A DNA stretch of 42,863 bases. Origin: Candidatus Melainabacteria bacterium (GTDB lineage: Bacteria; Cyanobacteriota; Vampirovibrionia; Obscuribacterales; Obscuribacteraceae). Location: assembly GCA_016212515.1 (NCBI GenBank), contig JACRFZ010000103.1, positions 1 through 42,863 of the forward strand, read 5' to 3'. The notes under the pieces were generated by a model, which made no database searches, had not been told where the DNA came from, and saw only the letters and a program-made list of their open reading frames with translations. Both the position numbers and the translations under genes were made by a program. Within the stretch, counting starts at the first letter, position 1. Each line of letters begins with the position of its first letter. Below, in pieces: positions 24,155 through 31,860 of this stretch.

Positions 24155-26061
24155 ATCATGATGCCATAGCCTTTGCCGCATTAATTGTCGGGGCAGCTTC
24201 CCTTGTATTCGGCATTTTCATTTATTTGAGCTTGCGCCGCCTCATGGAAGTTTCAGCGCCGGAGCGCAACCGGGCACACAATCAGACAATGGCCGATCTG
24301 GCCAATGTTAAGAGGGAAGTGGCTCTTTTGACTGAGACGGTGTCACGCTTTCGCACCCAGAGCCTGGCCGGCATTACTGATTCCATTGCCGAGCAGGAGC
24401 GCAGCCTGCGAGAGAATTTGCATAAAGATGTGAGTAAAGAAGTTTCTGCACTCTCCCAGGAATTTGACCGCGCTCTCAAAAATGTGGTGGAGCGTTTCGA
24501 CCGGCGTCACACTGAGCTTTTGAAAGACCTGGAGGCAGTTTCCGAGATTGCCGCAATCAAGCAGGACCTGCATCGGTTGGCCGCGGATGTGGCCGAAGCC
24601 TTTGAGAAACTGCCCGGTGGAAGCCCCGATATGTCTGCTTATGCCAGAGCTTCGGTACTGGATCGCTTCATTGCTTCTCTGGAAGATCCCGAGGACAGAC
24701 GGAAGTGTTTGCTCACTTCCCTTGATTCGGTTCTCGACATACCGGCCCTGGGTAAGTTGGCTGTGGCTTATCCTTCTGCCAATTCCTGGCTCATGCTCAA
24801 GGAACTGGCAGACCACGGAGTAGTGTCCGATATTGCCGGTTGGGCACTTGTGGCCGGTGCCGAATCGGCGCGAGCGGAGGCTCAACTGGACCTGGCCGAG
24901 AGCCTTTACCAGTCTGCCCGACTGTCTTTCGCCATCGGCGGCGAGGAAGATCATGAAGGTCTGTACTTCGTGACCAGAGGTCTGGCCAATGTACTTTCCT
25001 TGAGTGGTCGCGAAGAAGTTGCCTCCGCTCTGAATATGGAGTGTGAGCCCCATATCGAATTCCTGCGTCGCAATCCGCCGGCCGAGCCGGCTAAAGCCTG
25101 CCACAGTCTGGCTGATTTCTATCTGCAGGAAGGGCGCAATGCCTGTGCGGCCATCTTGTACCTGCAAGTCTTGAAAGTCGCGGAAATGGTCGGTGGTTAT
25201 GATGCCCATGCCGATCGGGCCTGGAATGGATTTTCTCGGGCCGTGCGCGCCGTCGTGCTCAACGATAAGACAACGGGGCTGAGTTCAGAGGCTGAAGGAC
25301 GTGAGACCTTTAAATATTTTCTTGCTGATACTGCTGAATTTCTCAGCCAGGGTCTAAACAGACCTGATTCGCTCATATCGGAGGACAGTGAGAAGGAAGG
25401 CATTTTGCTTTGCATTTTGCGCCTTTGTGAACGTGAGAAAGATGCCAACCGGGCCCTTGCCACCATTGTCGCTTTGATGAATCAGGTGGAGTCGGCCAGG
25501 GTCAGCAAAGATCATAAGTCGTTTCTGGCTTCAGAAGTGCTCTATGCCCTCGATGACCTTGGCTTGAGTCGCAAGGCGGTTGGATTGCCGATTCTCAAGC
25601 AGCTTGTGGAGATCTTTTCCCGTTCCGGCAACTTCAGTAAGGCGGCTTCCGCCGGTGCCAAACTGGTGGATGTTTCCCTGGATCTCTTCGGTGATGCCTC
25701 TTTGGAAACCGTCGCACCCATAGAACTTCTGGCGAGAGTTTACCGCTCCATGGAGCGGTTTGATCTGGCTGAGGAATGTTACCGGCAGATTCTGGAGATT
25801 CAGTACAAGGTCTATCCGGCTGAACACGAGAACATGATTGATGTGCTACTCAACCTGGCTGAGGCTTGCTTGATTCAGAAGGATGAGGGGGAGTGCGAAA
25901 TATTCATGGAGAGCGCCGCTGAGATGTGCATTCATCTTCTGGTTGAGGCCCAGGAAGACTCTGAGCCGGAAGATGTGCGGGAAGAGCGGCGCCGGCGAGC
26001 GCTCCTCATTAATGAGCGTATTGATAGATTGAAGCGGCAATTACCGGCTAGAGCTTCTTGA
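24151..26061 (+). CDS. Membrane-anchored coiled-coil and TPR protein at the end of the chemosensory operon
   Basis: 636 aa. One N-terminal membrane helix (about 7-27, AALIVGAASLVFGIFIYLSL), then a long coiled coil to about 155 (VKREVALLTETVSRF, DRALKNVVERFDRRH), then a helical domain and TPR units; the last ones, near 520-600 (TVAPIELLARVYRSMERFDLAEECYRQIL), resemble kinesin-light-chain TPRs. No enzymatic motif. The short N-terminus suggests the bulk is cytoplasmic. ATGA overlap with the HPt gene implies a functional link. It could be a receptor-like or scaffold component placing the signalling proteins at the membrane. It is not a known Che component. Its 3' end overlaps the convergent rfbH gene by 14 bases. 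Confidence 0.75.
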   Translation: MNHDAIAFAALIVGAASLVFGIFIYLSLRRLMEVSAPERNRAHNQTMADLANVKREVALLTETVSRFRTQSLAGITDSIAEQERSLRENLHKDVSKEVSALSQEFDRALKNVVERFDRRHTELLKDLEAVSEIAAIKQDLHRLAADVAEAFEKLPGGSPDMSAYARASVLDRFIASLEDPEDRRKCLLTSLDSVLDIPALGKLAVAYPSANSWLMLKELADHGVVSDIAGWALVAGAESARAEAQLDLAESLYQSARLSFAIGGEEDHEGLYFVTRGLANVLSLSGREEVASALNMECEPHIEFLRRNPPAEPAKACHSLADFYLQEGRNACAAILYLQVLKVAEMVGGYDAHADRAWNGFSRAVRAVVLNDKTTGLSSEAEGRETFKYFLADTAEFLSQGLNRPDSLISEDSEKEGILLCILRLCEREKDANRALATIVALMNQVESARVSKDHKSFLASEVLYALDDLGLSRKAVGLPILKQLVEIFSRSGNFSKAASAGAKLVDVSLDLFGDASLETVAPIELLARVYRSMERFDLAEECYRQILEIQYKVYPAEHENMIDVLLNLAEACLIQKDEGECEIFMESAAEMCIHLLVEAQEDSEPEDVREERRRRALLINERIDRLKRQLPARAS

Positions 26062-27388
26062 AGAAGTCCTTGAAGGTTTCTACCATATATTCCGCGGTTT
26101 TCTCCTTGATACCGGGGTAGACGCCTACAACAAAGGCGTTGTTCATAACCCGATCGGTATTTTCCAGTTTGCCGACGGCTCGTTTTTCGACATCTATAAA
26201 GGCCGGCTGCCTGAGAATGTTGCCGCCGAAAATGTGTCTGGTGGCAATGTTGTTTCCCTCGAGATGTTCGATGAGAGCGCGGCGTTTGAAGGGGGCGTCG
26301 TCCTTGATGGTAAGTGGAAATCCAAACCAGGAGGGGTCACTGCCGGTGGTGGCCTGGGGTAGTACCAGAAACTCGGCGAACTGGCTCAAGCCCTCGTACA
26401 ATTGTTTGAAGTTGGCGCGGCGGCGTGCCGAAAAATCAGCCAGTTTCTTGAGCTGGGCCAGACCGATGGCGGCTTGCATGTCGGTTAACTTCAAGTTGTA
26501 ACCCAGATGGCTGTAGATGTACTTGTGGTCGTAACCTTCCGGCAGTTGACCCAGTTGCCAGCCAAAGCGCTTGCCGCAAGTGTTGTCCTTACCGGGATCG
26601 CAGTAACAGTCACGCCCCCAGTCCCGAAAGGATTCCACGATCACCTTCAGTTTGGGGTCGCTGGTGGTGACACAGCCGCCTTCACCCATGGTGATATGGT
26701 GGGCCGGATAAAAACTGCTGGTGGAAAGGTCGCCCCGGCTGCCTGTCAATTGCCCTTTGTAGAGACTACCGAGGGCATCGCAGTTATCTTCGATGACGAA
26801 TAAATTGTGTTTCTCGGCGAAAGACAGGACGGCATCCAGGTCGAAGGGATTGCCCAGGGTGTGGGCCAGAATTATGGCTCGAGTTTTTCTGGAGAGCGCT
26901 TCTTCCAGATAGCCGGTATCAGCGTTCAAAGTGGGCAGGTCTACATCAATGAAGACCGGCACCAGGCGGTTTTGTACGATTGGTGCCACGGTGGTGGGAA
27001 AGCCGGCTGCCACCGTGATTACTTCATCGCCCGGTTTCAGTTGCCTGTCTTTGAGGCGATAGGAAGTGAGGGCCGATACTGCCAGGAGATTGGCCGAAGA
27101 GCCGGAATTGCAGAGCAAGGCGTAACGCCTTGACAGATAGGCGGCAAATTCTGTTTCAAACTGGCGGGCAAAGCGCCCCGTGGTCAGCCAGAAATCAAGG
27201 GATGCATCAACCAGGTTAACCAACTCTTCCTCATCGAAGACCCGCCCGGCATAGGGCACGAAGTCTCCCGGTTGGTGGCTCTTTTCCGCCTCCGGCCAGT
27301 TGAGTTTTTGATACTTGGCTACGAGGGAGAGGATCTCTTTTTTGAGGGTCTGGGCTTCCTGCTTAGAGGTTTGTGTAGTGTCGGACAA
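26048..27388 (-). CDS. rfbH: RfbH/E1 CDP-4-keto-6-deoxy-glucose 3-dehydrase
   Basis: 446 aa. DegT/DnrJ/EryC1-fold PMP enzyme. The lysine that binds PLP in aminotransferases is His (SFYPAHHITMGEGG, H231), the mark of E1 dehydrases. Cysteines C203 (DNCDALGS), C261, C263 and C271 (DCYCDPGKDNTC) have exactly the C-X57-C-X-C-X7-C spacing of the E1 [2Fe-2S] cluster. Role: with an E3 ferredoxin-type reductase it removes the 3-OH of CDP-4-keto-6-deoxyglucose, giving 3,6-dideoxyhexoses such as ascarylose, abequose, paratose or tyvelose. The TTG at 27388 is preferred because AGGGGTGA lies five bases before it; GTG 27397 is an alternative. Divergent from rfbF. No E3 gene is in the window. Confidence 0.93.
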   Translation of the reverse strand: MSDTTQTSKQEAQTLKKEILSLVAKYQKLNWPEAEKSHQPGDFVPYAGRVFDEEELVNLVDASLDFWLTTGRFARQFETEFAAYLSRRYALLCNSGSSANLLAVSALTSYRLKDRQLKPGDEVITVAAGFPTTVAPIVQNRLVPVFIDVDLPTLNADTGYLEEALSRKTRAIILAHTLGNPFDLDAVLSFAEKHNLFVIEDNCDALGSLYKGQLTGSRGDLSTSSFYPAHHITMGEGGCVTTSDPKLKVIVESFRDWGRDCYCDPGKDNTCGKRFGWQLGQLPEGYDHKYIYSHLGYNLKLTDMQAAIGLAQLKKLADFSARRRANFKQLYEGLSQFAEFLVLPQATTGSDPSWFGFPLTIKDDAPFKRRALIEHLEGNNIATRHIFGGNILRQPAFIDVEKRAVGKLENTDRVMNNAFVVGVYPGIKEKTAEYMVETFKDFFKKL

Positions 27389-27412
27389 TGATGTCACCCC
27401 TGAGTTTGAGGC

Positions 27413-27422
27413 TATAATTATA
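27413..27422. promoter_or_regulatory. Palindromic -10 element (TATAATTATA) shared by divergent rfbH and rfbF
   Basis: TATAATTATA is its own reverse complement and gives a perfect TATAAT on both strands in the 83-base gap between the two start codons. Predicted leaders are about 22 bases (rfbH) and about 47 bases (rfbF). No good -35 box is visible on either side, so an activator or alternative sigma factor may be needed. Confidence 0.45.
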
Positions 27423-27471
27423 CAGTCGCTCAACTTGGGTTTTGGCAGAGAGCGGAAAATCAGGGTGCAAT

Positions 27472-28266
27472 TTGAAAGTTGTAATACTGGCAGGCGGACT
27501 GGGAACAAGGCTTCAGGAAGAGACTCAGGTTAAACCTAAGCCCATGGTTGAGGTGGGCGGTCGCCCTGTTCTCTGGCATATCATGAAAATATTCGCTCAT
27601 TATGGTTTCAATGAGTTTGTAATAGCCCTCGGTTACAAGGGCGGTGTCATTAAGGAATATTTTCTCAATTATCGTCACAGGGACTCCGATCTGGTCGTGA
27701 AACTCAAGTCCGGCGCCGTTTCGGTCAAGAATGATGGAGATGTTGAGGATTGGACGGTGCACTTGATTGACACCGGTCTGGCTTCCATGACCGGTGGGCG
27801 AATCAAGCGGGCTTCACAGTATATCGGTGATGAGCCTTTCCTCGTCACCTATGGAGATGGAGTGGCCGACGTTGATATCGGCGCCGTTGTCGACTTGCAC
27901 AAGAAACAAGGCAAGAAGGCAACCGTCACTGCTGTGCGACCACCGGCACGCTTCGGCGAAATCTATTTCGGAGAGCAAGAAACCGGACCTTGCACGGTAT
28001 CGCGTTTTGAAGAGAAGCCGCAGACGGAAAGCGGTTGGATCAATGGCGGTTTTTTTGTGCTGGAACCTTCCATTCGTGATTATATAGATTCCGATGTCTC
28101 AATCTTCGAGCGGGAACCATTGCAAAGACTGGCTGCCGAGGGAGAACTTGGTTCTTACTTGCATTATGGTTTCTGGCAGTGTATGGACACGGTGCGAGAC
28201 GTCGAGACCCTGCAAAAGCTCTGGGCTCAGGGTGAAGCTCCCTGGTGTCTCTGGCAAAAGAAGTAA
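27472..28266 (+). CDS. rfbF: Glucose-1-phosphate cytidylyltransferase
   Basis: 264 aa, the normal family length. MKVVILAGGLGTRLQEET at the N-terminus is the RfbF nucleotide-binding motif, with KPKPMVEVGGRPVLWHIM, then VTYGDGVADVD (metal-binding Asp), RFGEIYF, FEEKP and WINGGFFVL. It makes CDP-glucose from CTP and glucose-1-phosphate, the first step of CDP-dideoxyhexose synthesis, matching the divergent rfbH. Start is the TTG at 27472 (AGGGTG four bases upstream), which puts the conserved MK-VVILAGG at residue 1; a longer frame from 27442 would add non-conserved residues. Followed within 20 bases by the epimerase gene. Confidence 0.95.
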   Translation: MKVVILAGGLGTRLQEETQVKPKPMVEVGGRPVLWHIMKIFAHYGFNEFVIALGYKGGVIKEYFLNYRHRDSDLVVKLKSGAVSVKNDGDVEDWTVHLIDTGLASMTGGRIKRASQYIGDEPFLVTYGDGVADVDIGAVVDLHKKQGKKATVTAVRPPARFGEIYFGEQETGPCTVSRFEEKPQTESGWINGGFFVLEPSIRDYIDSDVSIFEREPLQRLAAEGELGSYLHYGFWQCMDTVRDVETLQKLWAQGEAPWCLWQKK

Positions 28267-28285
28267 TCTTGGGGAAGGAAGACCT

Positions 28286-28738
28286 ATGCAAATAGATGGC
28301 GTGATCGTCAAGAAATTGACCCAGATCAGCGATGAACGAGGCAAAATCATGCATATGATGCGCCTTGATGACCCGCTTTTCAAAGGCTTCGGTGAGATCT
28401 ATTTTTCTCAGGTTTATCCCGCCGTCGTTAAGGGCTGGCATTTGCACAGTCAAATGACCCTCAATTATGCAGTAGTATCAGGCATGATCAAGTTGGTGCT
28501 TTATGATGATCGGGCTGATTCTGCCAGCAAAGGTACCTTGCAGGAAATTTTCATGGGCGAGAGCGATTATAAGCTTGTGCAAGTGCCTCCCGGTGTCTGG
28601 AACGGTTTTAAAGGCGTCGGTACCGCACCGGCCCTGGTGGCGAATCTAGCCAGCCATCCTCACAGTGCCGATGAGATCAGCCGACTTGATCCCTTTGAAA
28701 ATAACATTCCTTATGATTGGTCCTTGAAGCACAGATGA
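28286..28738 (+). CDS. RmlC-like sugar epimerase (cupin fold)
   Basis: 150 aa. Related to dTDP-4-dehydrorhamnose 3,5-epimerase: ERGKIMHMMRLDDPLF, GEIYFSQVYPAVVKGWHLHSQM (catalytic-type His in WHLH), LVLYDDR, and VPPGVWNGFKGVG. It is shorter than RmlC (about 180 aa), so it may epimerise only one carbon. In the ascarylose pathway a C5 epimerase (AscE) acts after E1/E3, which fits the linked rfbF and rfbH; that assignment is inference. ATG at 28286 with a strong GGGGAAGGAAG upstream. Its stop overlaps the next ATG (ATGA at 28735-28738). Confidence 0.8.
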   Translation: MQIDGVIVKKLTQISDERGKIMHMMRLDDPLFKGFGEIYFSQVYPAVVKGWHLHSQMTLNYAVVSGMIKLVLYDDRADSASKGTLQEIFMGESDYKLVQVPPGVWNGFKGVGTAPALVANLASHPHSADEISRLDPFENNIPYDWSLKHR

Positions 28739-29610
28739 GAGATCTGGTAATTGGTGCTTCGGGGCAGGTGGGCGGCGCCCTGCTTGATTTCTTGAACAAG
28801 AGCGGTGTCAATACGGTCGGCACCTATTTCTTGCATAATCCGCCGCATTTCCCACTGCGCTCTCTCGATATCACCGCCAGTGGTGCGGTGCAAGCCCTCC
28901 TGGAAGAACTTTGTCCCCGGCATGTCTATTTGCCTTCTTCCTATACAAATGTGGACGGTTGCGAAGAAGATCCGGAGCGGTCGTACCTGGTCAATGTGAC
29001 GGGGGTGAAAAATGTGGTGGAGGCCTGCCGGCGCCTGGGTAGTAAGCTAATCTATTTTTCCAGTGACTATGTTTTTGACGGTAAGGCCGGGCCCTACTGT
29101 GAAACTGCACCGACCTCTCCCATATCGGTTTACGGTCGCCATAAAGTGGAGGCGGAAGAACTGGTTTCCAGCCTGGCCGGTTCTTTGATATTGCGCACCA
29201 CCGTAGTCTATGGACGGGAGTGGCAGGGCAAAAATTTTGTGGTTCGTCTGATTAAGACCCTGCTTGATGGCAAGGCAATTAGCGTACCGGATGATCAGGT
29301 GGGCAATCCGACCTTCGCCCCCAGTCTGGCGGAAGTGGCGGTGGGGCTGGCAGAGCGCTCTGACTGCAGCGGCGTCTTTAACGCCGCCGGGAAAGACCGC
29401 CTCTCGCGCTACGAGTTTGCCCGCGAGGCAGCCTATGTCTTCGGTCTTGATACAGAGTTGGTCAAGCCGGTCAGCACCGAGAGCCTCAAACAAAAGGCCT
29501 TGCGCCCGCTTTCCGGCGGACTGGTGATCGACCGGGTAGAAAAGCTATTTCCCGGCATCCTCGTAGGCTACCGGGAAGGCTTGAAGATCTTGCACAGGCA
29601 GTTAACCTGA
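28735..29610 (+). CDS. RmlD-like NAD(P)H-dependent sugar-nucleotide reductase
   Basis: 291 aa extended SDR of the RmlD group. GASGQVG at 7-13 binds NAD(P); YLPSSYTNVDGCEEDPE replaces the typical T-x-VD-x-x-E segment; LIYFSSDYVFDG carries the catalytic Ser/Thr strand; SVYGRHKVEAE gives Y133 and K137 of the Y-x-x-x-K dyad. RmlD enzymes reduce a C4 keto group as the last step in making a deoxysugar nucleotide. After the CDP-glucose enzymes here, a role like AscF (final C4 reduction) is likely. It starts inside the epimerase stop codon. The next, convergent gene ends 13 bases away. Confidence 0.82.
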   Translation: MRDLVIGASGQVGGALLDFLNKSGVNTVGTYFLHNPPHFPLRSLDITASGAVQALLEELCPRHVYLPSSYTNVDGCEEDPERSYLVNVTGVKNVVEACRRLGSKLIYFSSDYVFDGKAGPYCETAPTSPISVYGRHKVEAEELVSSLAGSLILRTTVVYGREWQGKNFVVRLIKTLLDGKAISVPDDQVGNPTFAPSLAEVAVGLAERSDCSGVFNAAGKDRLSRYEFAREAAYVFGLDTELVKPVSTESLKQKALRPLSGGLVIDRVEKLFPGILVGYREGLKILHRQLT

Positions 29611-29623
29611 TTTTTCAACCGTT

Positions 29624-29998
29624 TCAATCCTGACTTGGTTTTTGCGGTGGTTGCGGCTGAGGTTGGGGCTGCGGCTGAGTCTGAGTCTGAATACCAGGTG
29701 TGCCTTGAGCCAGTTTCTGGGCCTGACCCATTAGATTCAGCTGGGCTCGGTCTTCTGCTTCCTTTTGCAGTTCCAATTGCTTCATCATTTCGTCTTGCTT
29801 GCGCTCGGCTGCCAGCGCTTCTTCCTGGAACTTTTCCTTCTGTTTATCTCTGACCATCTCATCATAACGGCGGCGTTCCAGTTCTTCTGCCTGACGGCGT
29901 CTTTCCATCTCTTCCTTGCGCCGACGTTCTTCTCTTTCCCTCTCTACACGTCTGAGGGCTTCCTCTTCTCTTGCTTTACGCATTTTATCGACAGACAT
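29624..29998 (-). CDS. Highly charged coiled-coil hypothetical protein
   Basis: 124 aa, not recognised. About 90 residues of uninterrupted Arg/Glu/Lys-rich helix (MRKAREEEALRRVERERE and onward) predict a single long alpha helix or coiled coil, followed by a Gln/Pro tail (QTQTQPQPQPQPQPPQKP). Such sequences are low complexity, so similarity searches will be unreliable. Start at 29998 rests on GGAG six bases upstream; an ATG four codons earlier is weaker. It could be a structural or nucleic-acid-bridging protein. It stands alone between convergent and same-strand neighbours. Confidence 0.6.
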   Translation of the reverse strand: MSVDKMRKAREEEALRRVEREREERRRKEEMERRRQAEELERRRYDEMVRDKQKEKFQEEALAAERKQDEMMKQLELQKEAEDRAQLNLMGQAQKLAQGTPGIQTQTQPQPQPQPQPPQKPSQD

Positions 29999-30089
29999 AA
30001 GCAACTCCATGGCGACGTCATTTATATACTTGCCATGCTTTGCTGTTTTTAAACCCTGTATTTTCAGGTATTCATCTTAAGTTGAGGGC

Positions 30090-31610
30090 TTACTGCTCCT
30101 GAAAGTCATCGTTCTTATAGCGTCTGGCTACCCCGGTTTTCTGGGCGGCCTGAGCCACCGCCTCGGCTACCTTCTGGGCTACTTGCGGATTGAAGACTCC
30201 CGGAATTATGTAGTCTTCGTTTAGTTCGCTGTCCTGTACGGAAGCCGCAATGGCATAGGCGGCAGCCAGTTTCATTACTTCATTGATGTCCCTTGCGTGG
30301 CAATCGAGGGCACCGCGGAATATGCCGGGGAAGCACAGTACGTTGTTGATCTGATTCGGATAGTCGGAGCGACCGGTGGCCATGATTCGCACGTAAGGAG
30401 CGGCTTCTTCCGGCATCACTTCCGGTACGGGGTTGGCCATGGCAAAGACTATTGGATCTTTGGCCATCTTACTGAGGGACTCTGCTTGGATGGTACCCGG
30501 TCCGGAAAGACCGAGGAAGAGATCGGCGCCTTCCAGAGCTTCTTCAATGGTACCTTTGAAAACGGTGGGATTGGTGTGTTCGGCAAACCAGTCTTTCATG
30601 TAGTTCATGTGCTCGCCGCGACCTTTGTAGATGGCACCCATGCGGTCAAAGCCGATAATATTCTGCACCCCTGCGTTCATGAGGATTTTGGAGCAGGCGA
30701 CACCGGCTGCTCCCACCCCTGAAACGATCACTTTGAGAGCGCCTATCTCCTTTTTCACGATCTTCAAGCTGTTTATGAGTGCGGCCAGAACAACCACTGC
30801 CGTACCGTGCTGATCGTCGTGGAAGACCGGTATATCAAGCTCTTCTTTCAAGCGGGCTTCGATTTCAAAGCAGCGCGGAGCGGAAATATCTTCCAGGTTG
30901 ATGCCTCCGAAACCGGGGGCAATGTGTTTGCAAGTCTTGATAATTTCTTCCGTGTCCTGGGTGGCCAGGCAGATGGGAAAGGCATCAATTTTGCCGAACT
31001 CTTTGAAGAGCATGGCTTTGCCTTCCATGACGGGCATGGCTGCTTCCGGTCCGATATTGCCCAGACCCAGTACTGCCGTGCCGTCTGAAACTACGGCCAC
31101 GGTGTTGCGTTTGATCGTCAGCTTGTAGGCATTTTCCGGTTCATTGTGTATGGCCATGCAGACACGGGCCACCCCGGGGGTGTAGGCCATGGATAAATCA
31201 TCGCGGGTGGAAAGCGGAACTTTGTTGGTGACGCGAATTTTGCCGCCCAGATGCATGAGGAAGGTGCGATCGGAGACATTCACCACTTCCACCCCTTCTA
31301 ATTTCTTCAGGGCAATAACGAGCCTTTCGCCGTGCTCGCTGTCTCTGACCTTGACGGTGATATCGCGGATGATGGCATCGTTTTCAAAGCCGTGAATGTC
31401 GATGGCCCCTATATCACCACCTACTTCTCCAATCAATGATGTGAGTTTGCCGAGCATACCCGGGGTATTAGTGATCTTGACCCGCAGGGTGAGACTATGG
31501 CTGGCACTTGGCTTGAGATTTTTTTCGGCAGAAAGGTCGGAATTGGAATTAGTAGCTGGCATCTTGGTTGTCGACATGTTTTGGGTTTCTCTTGATCTGA
31601 ATATGGGCAT
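30090..31610 (-). CDS. NAD(P)-dependent malic enzyme with N-terminal ACT domain
   Basis: 506 aa. ACT domain at about 40-115 (LRVKITNTPGMLGKLTSLIG), a ligand-sensing module fused to malic enzyme in a subset of bacteria. Then the malic domain (YTPGVARV, VSDGTAVLGLGNIGPEAAMPVMEGK, HDDQHGTAVV) and NAD-binding domain (VIVSGVGAAGVACSKIL). It converts malate to pyruvate and CO2. Cofactor preference cannot be read. The ACT domain suggests allosteric control, probably by an amino acid. The start is unsure: ATGs at 31610, 31577 and 31562 are all before the ACT domain and none has a strong SD. Transcribed divergently from the superoxide dismutase. Confidence 0.92.
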   Translation of the reverse strand: MPIFRSRETQNMSTTKMPATNSNSDLSAEKNLKPSASHSLTLRVKITNTPGMLGKLTSLIGEVGGDIGAIDIHGFENDAIIRDITVKVRDSEHGERLVIALKKLEGVEVVNVSDRTFLMHLGGKIRVTNKVPLSTRDDLSMAYTPGVARVCMAIHNEPENAYKLTIKRNTVAVVSDGTAVLGLGNIGPEAAMPVMEGKAMLFKEFGKIDAFPICLATQDTEEIIKTCKHIAPGFGGINLEDISAPRCFEIEARLKEELDIPVFHDDQHGTAVVVLAALINSLKIVKKEIGALKVIVSGVGAAGVACSKILMNAGVQNIIGFDRMGAIYKGRGEHMNYMKDWFAEHTNPTVFKGTIEEALEGADLFLGLSGPGTIQAESLSKMAKDPIVFAMANPVPEVMPEEAAPYVRIMATGRSDYPNQINNVLCFPGIFRGALDCHARDINEVMKLAAAYAIAASVQDSELNEDYIIPGVFNPQVAQKVAEAVAQAAQKTGVARRYKNDDFQEQ

Positions 31611-31739
31611 GTACTTGCTGATTTTAATGGGGCCTCTGCCGCCATTGCTCTTGCCCTCTTGGCAAGGGAGGCGCTTCTTGCCGATGAGGATATGTTAAGC
31701 TGACTGCCTGCGAAATCGCCAGGGAGCACCAAGTTTCTT

Positions 31740-31754
31740 AATTGCTTGGCAATT
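31740..31754. promoter_or_regulatory. Perfect short palindrome upstream of the superoxide dismutase promoter
   Basis: AATTGC-TTG-GCAATT lies about 20 bases before the putative -35 box, in the 250-base gap between the malic enzyme and dismutase genes. It could be an operator for either gene. The same gap has a hairpin CTTGCC (31650-31655)/GGCAAG (31661-31666) nearer the malic enzyme. Confidence 0.3.
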
Positions 31755-31775
31755 TGGTAATTTGCAGGGGAACAT

Positions 31776-31805
31776 TTGAGGACCCGTTTACTACTTTCAT
31801 ATTAT
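31776..31805 (+). promoter_or_regulatory. Putative sigma-70-type promoter of the superoxide dismutase gene
   Basis: TTGAGG at 31776-31781 and TATTAT at 31800-31805 with an 18-base spacer; 4/6 and 5/6 matches to consensus. The start of transcription would be near 31812, giving a leader of about 49 bases with AAGGAG before the ATG at 31861. Confidence 0.5.
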
Positions 31806-31860
31806 GTTGAGTTCGCAGTTTAAGCTGAATTTTCATATTGTAGATTGCAAGGAGTGTTTG

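Noticed and set aside
24343..25209. Long minus-strand frame opposite the coiled-coil/TPR gene
   Set aside because: The plus-strand protein has membrane helix, coiled coil, TPRs and coupled start; the opposite frame has no motif.
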